A stretch of DNA of 64,000 nucleotides, from NCBI GenBank assembly GCA_022563535.1, contig JADFNE010000011.1, positions 26,476 through 90,475 on the forward strand, in the 5' to 3' direction. The stretch's first letter is position 1. Every line of letters starts with the position of its first letter. The DNA comes from Myxococcales bacterium (GTDB taxonomy: Bacteria; Myxococcota_A; UBA9160; UBA4427). The translations under genes were made by a program, and so were the position numbers. The notes beneath the pieces were generated by a model. It made no database searches. It was not told the origin of the DNA and saw nothing but the letters and a program-made list of their open reading frames with translations. Shown here piece after piece: positions 63,028-64,000 of the stretch.

Positions 63028-63821
63028 TGGGCGAAGGGAAACGCGTACTGGTCGTCGGGGCGCTCGGCCGCATGGGAGAGCAGATTTGCGCTCAGGTTTC
63101 GGCGCACACGGATCTGTGTCTGGGCGCCGCCCTCGAACGCAGCGGACATCCCGAGCTTGGCACTCGAGTCGAATCCGAGGTCGTGGTCACGGATGATGTG
63201 AAGAGCGCACTCGGGGGCTGTCAGGTTGTGATCGATTTTTCGATTCCGACGTCGACCCTCGCGAATCTTCGCGCCGCAACCGACGCCGGGGTGGCGTACG
63301 TCACGGGCACGACCGGCTTCCGTCCGGAAGAACGCGCGGAGATCGCCGCCATGGCCCAGCGCATTCCCGTGATTCACGCACCCAACTTCTCACTCGCGGT
63401 GAACGTTCTGGGTTGGCTCACGCGCGAAGCCAGTCGTCGCCTGGGCGATGGCTTCGACGCAGAACTCTTCGAGATACACCACAGCGCCAAGCGCGACGCC
63501 CCGAGTGGCACTGCACTTTTCCTCGCGGAAGCGGTGGCCAAAGGCCGAGAGCAAGTGCTCGAAGATCATTTGGTGCTCGAGCGCGCTGGCGAGATTGGTG
63601 CGCGGCCCCAGGACCAGATTGGCATTCAAACTCTGCGCGGTGGGGACAACACTGGCGAACACACTGTGATGTTCGTGGGCAAGGGTGAGCGCATCGAGCT
63701 GGTGCATCGCTCGGCGACGCGGGAGCATTTTGCTGTGGGGGCAGTTCGGGCGGCGGCTTGGTTGATTGGGCGGGAGGCGGGGTTGTATCCGATCGAACAG
63801 GTTTTCGGGCTCGACGACTAG
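63027..63821 (+). CDS. dapB: 4-hydroxy-tetrahydrodipicolinate reductase
   Basis: 264 residues: NAD(P)H-binding VVGALGRMGEQI, VIDFSIPTSTL, GTTGF, and the catalytic EIHHSAKRDAPSGTAL with His and Lys of the active site; the C-terminus is VGAVRAAAWL. Last gene of the argH-lipoprotein-dapF-dapA-dapB cluster. Confidence 0.97.
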   Translation: MGEGKRVLVVGALGRMGEQICAQVSAHTDLCLGAALERSGHPELGTRVESEVVVTDDVKSALGGCQVVIDFSIPTSTLANLRAATDAGVAYVTGTTGFRPEERAEIAAMAQRIPVIHAPNFSLAVNVLGWLTREASRRLGDGFDAELFEIHHSAKRDAPSGTALFLAEAVAKGREQVLEDHLVLERAGEIGARPQDQIGIQTLRGGDNTGEHTVMFVGKGERIELVHRSATREHFAVGAVRAAAWLIGREAGLYPIEQVFGLDD

Positions 63822-63838
63822 GGCTTCGCTCGCGGGCC

Positions 63839-63868
63839 GCGTCTGGGGTGAGGGGCCTCTCCGGCGAA
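63839..63868. repeat. 30-nt inverted repeat family B, left arm
   Basis: GCGTCTGGGGTGAGGGGCC followed by TCTCCGGCGAA. It is matched at 29 of 30 positions by the reverse complement of 63958-63987, with an 89-nt spacer. It starts 18 nt after dapB. Confidence 0.85.
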
Positions 63869-63957
63869 TGGCTGTTTTCTTTGGGGCACTGTTTTTGGGC
63901 GTGGGTCGATTGGTTTCAATTGTCGGCTCGGCTCAAGGGGCTTGGACTTCGCTTTAC

Positions 63958-63987
63958 TTCGCCGGCGAGGCCCCTCACCCCAGACGC
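63958..63987. repeat. 30-nt inverted repeat family B, right arm
   Basis: TTCGCCGGCGAGGCCCCTC then ACCCCAGACGC, the complement of the left arm with one mismatch. The ~150-bp unit with no gene resembles a MITE-like element or an exceptionally long transcript-end hairpin. Nothing beyond it is visible because the window ends. Confidence 0.85.
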
Positions 63988-64000
63988 TCCTCGGTGATGC

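Overview
The window is a GC-rich chromosomal segment of a Gram-negative bacterium. It has a Tat system, a PBP1b-like penicillin-binding protein, lipoproteins, the meso-diaminopimelate pathway, sigma-54 promoters and activators, a RegB/RegA redox pair, glutathione synthesis, selenocysteine insertion (SelA), and a J-like/HTH protein coupled to a MinD-like ATPase. Together these suggest a proteobacterium with deltaproteobacterial (sensu lato) affinity. That placement is inference, since no rRNA gene is present. I found no tRNA or rRNA genes, no intact insertion sequence, no prophage and no CRISPR array. Gene density is high and most of the window is core chromosome.

Region 1 (1-4027): the end of a chemotaxis-type signalling protein, a VOC-fold protein, a RegB/RegA-type two-component pair, and an SDR oxidoreductase. 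Region 2 (4039-21570, all minus strand): a long information-processing and biosynthesis block. Read in transcription order it is selA, an HNH endonuclease, a MinD-like ATPase with a J-like/HTH partner, rluD-pgeF, rho, prfA-prmC, hisD-hisB-hisA, then the classical rpsU-dnaG-rpoD macromolecular synthesis operon. Region 3 (22593-30949, plus strand): an RNase E/G-family enzyme, rplU-rpmA-obgE, proB-proA, a single gene fusing nadD and rsfS, and comF.

Region 4 (30946-42896, minus): regulatory and redox genes (a PAS/HisKA/receiver protein, trxB, a large membrane protein, a receiver-PAS protein, a DUF1232 protein, gshA). They are followed by a small unknown gene bracketed by inverted repeats, an M23 envelope protein, an aminotransferase, an acetyltransferase and a secreted unknown. 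Region 5 (43194-52690): the most unusual part. It starts with a near-consensus sigma-54 promoter ahead of a very odd fusion (receiver-like + degenerate sigma-54-activator AAA+ + histidine-kinase-like). Then come a receiver protein with no ordinary start codon, a receiver + degenerate GGDEF protein, a DHH phosphoesterase and a GST, an NtrC-type activator, a second near-consensus sigma-54 promoter with an upstream dyad, a receiver-HD-GYP protein and a PilZ protein. It ends with an array of three covarying GC-rich hairpins with G-tract loops. Several signalling proteins here keep the fold but have lost catalytic residues, which suggests partner-dependent or scaffold roles in a c-di-GMP/sigma-54 circuit.

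Region 6 (52762-64000): tatA/B-tatC, an enoyl-CoA hydratase, an IclR regulator, a gene-poor 0.8 kb stretch, a TPR lipoprotein, PBP1b, then argH - LptM-like lipoprotein - dapF - dapA - dapB. The window ends in a 30-nt inverted repeat pair. Best leads: the triple hairpin array (52506-52690), the AAA+/kinase fusion at 43307, the nadD-rsfS fusion, the sigma-54 promoter that would give an almost leaderless HD-GYP mRNA, and two families of inverted repeats.
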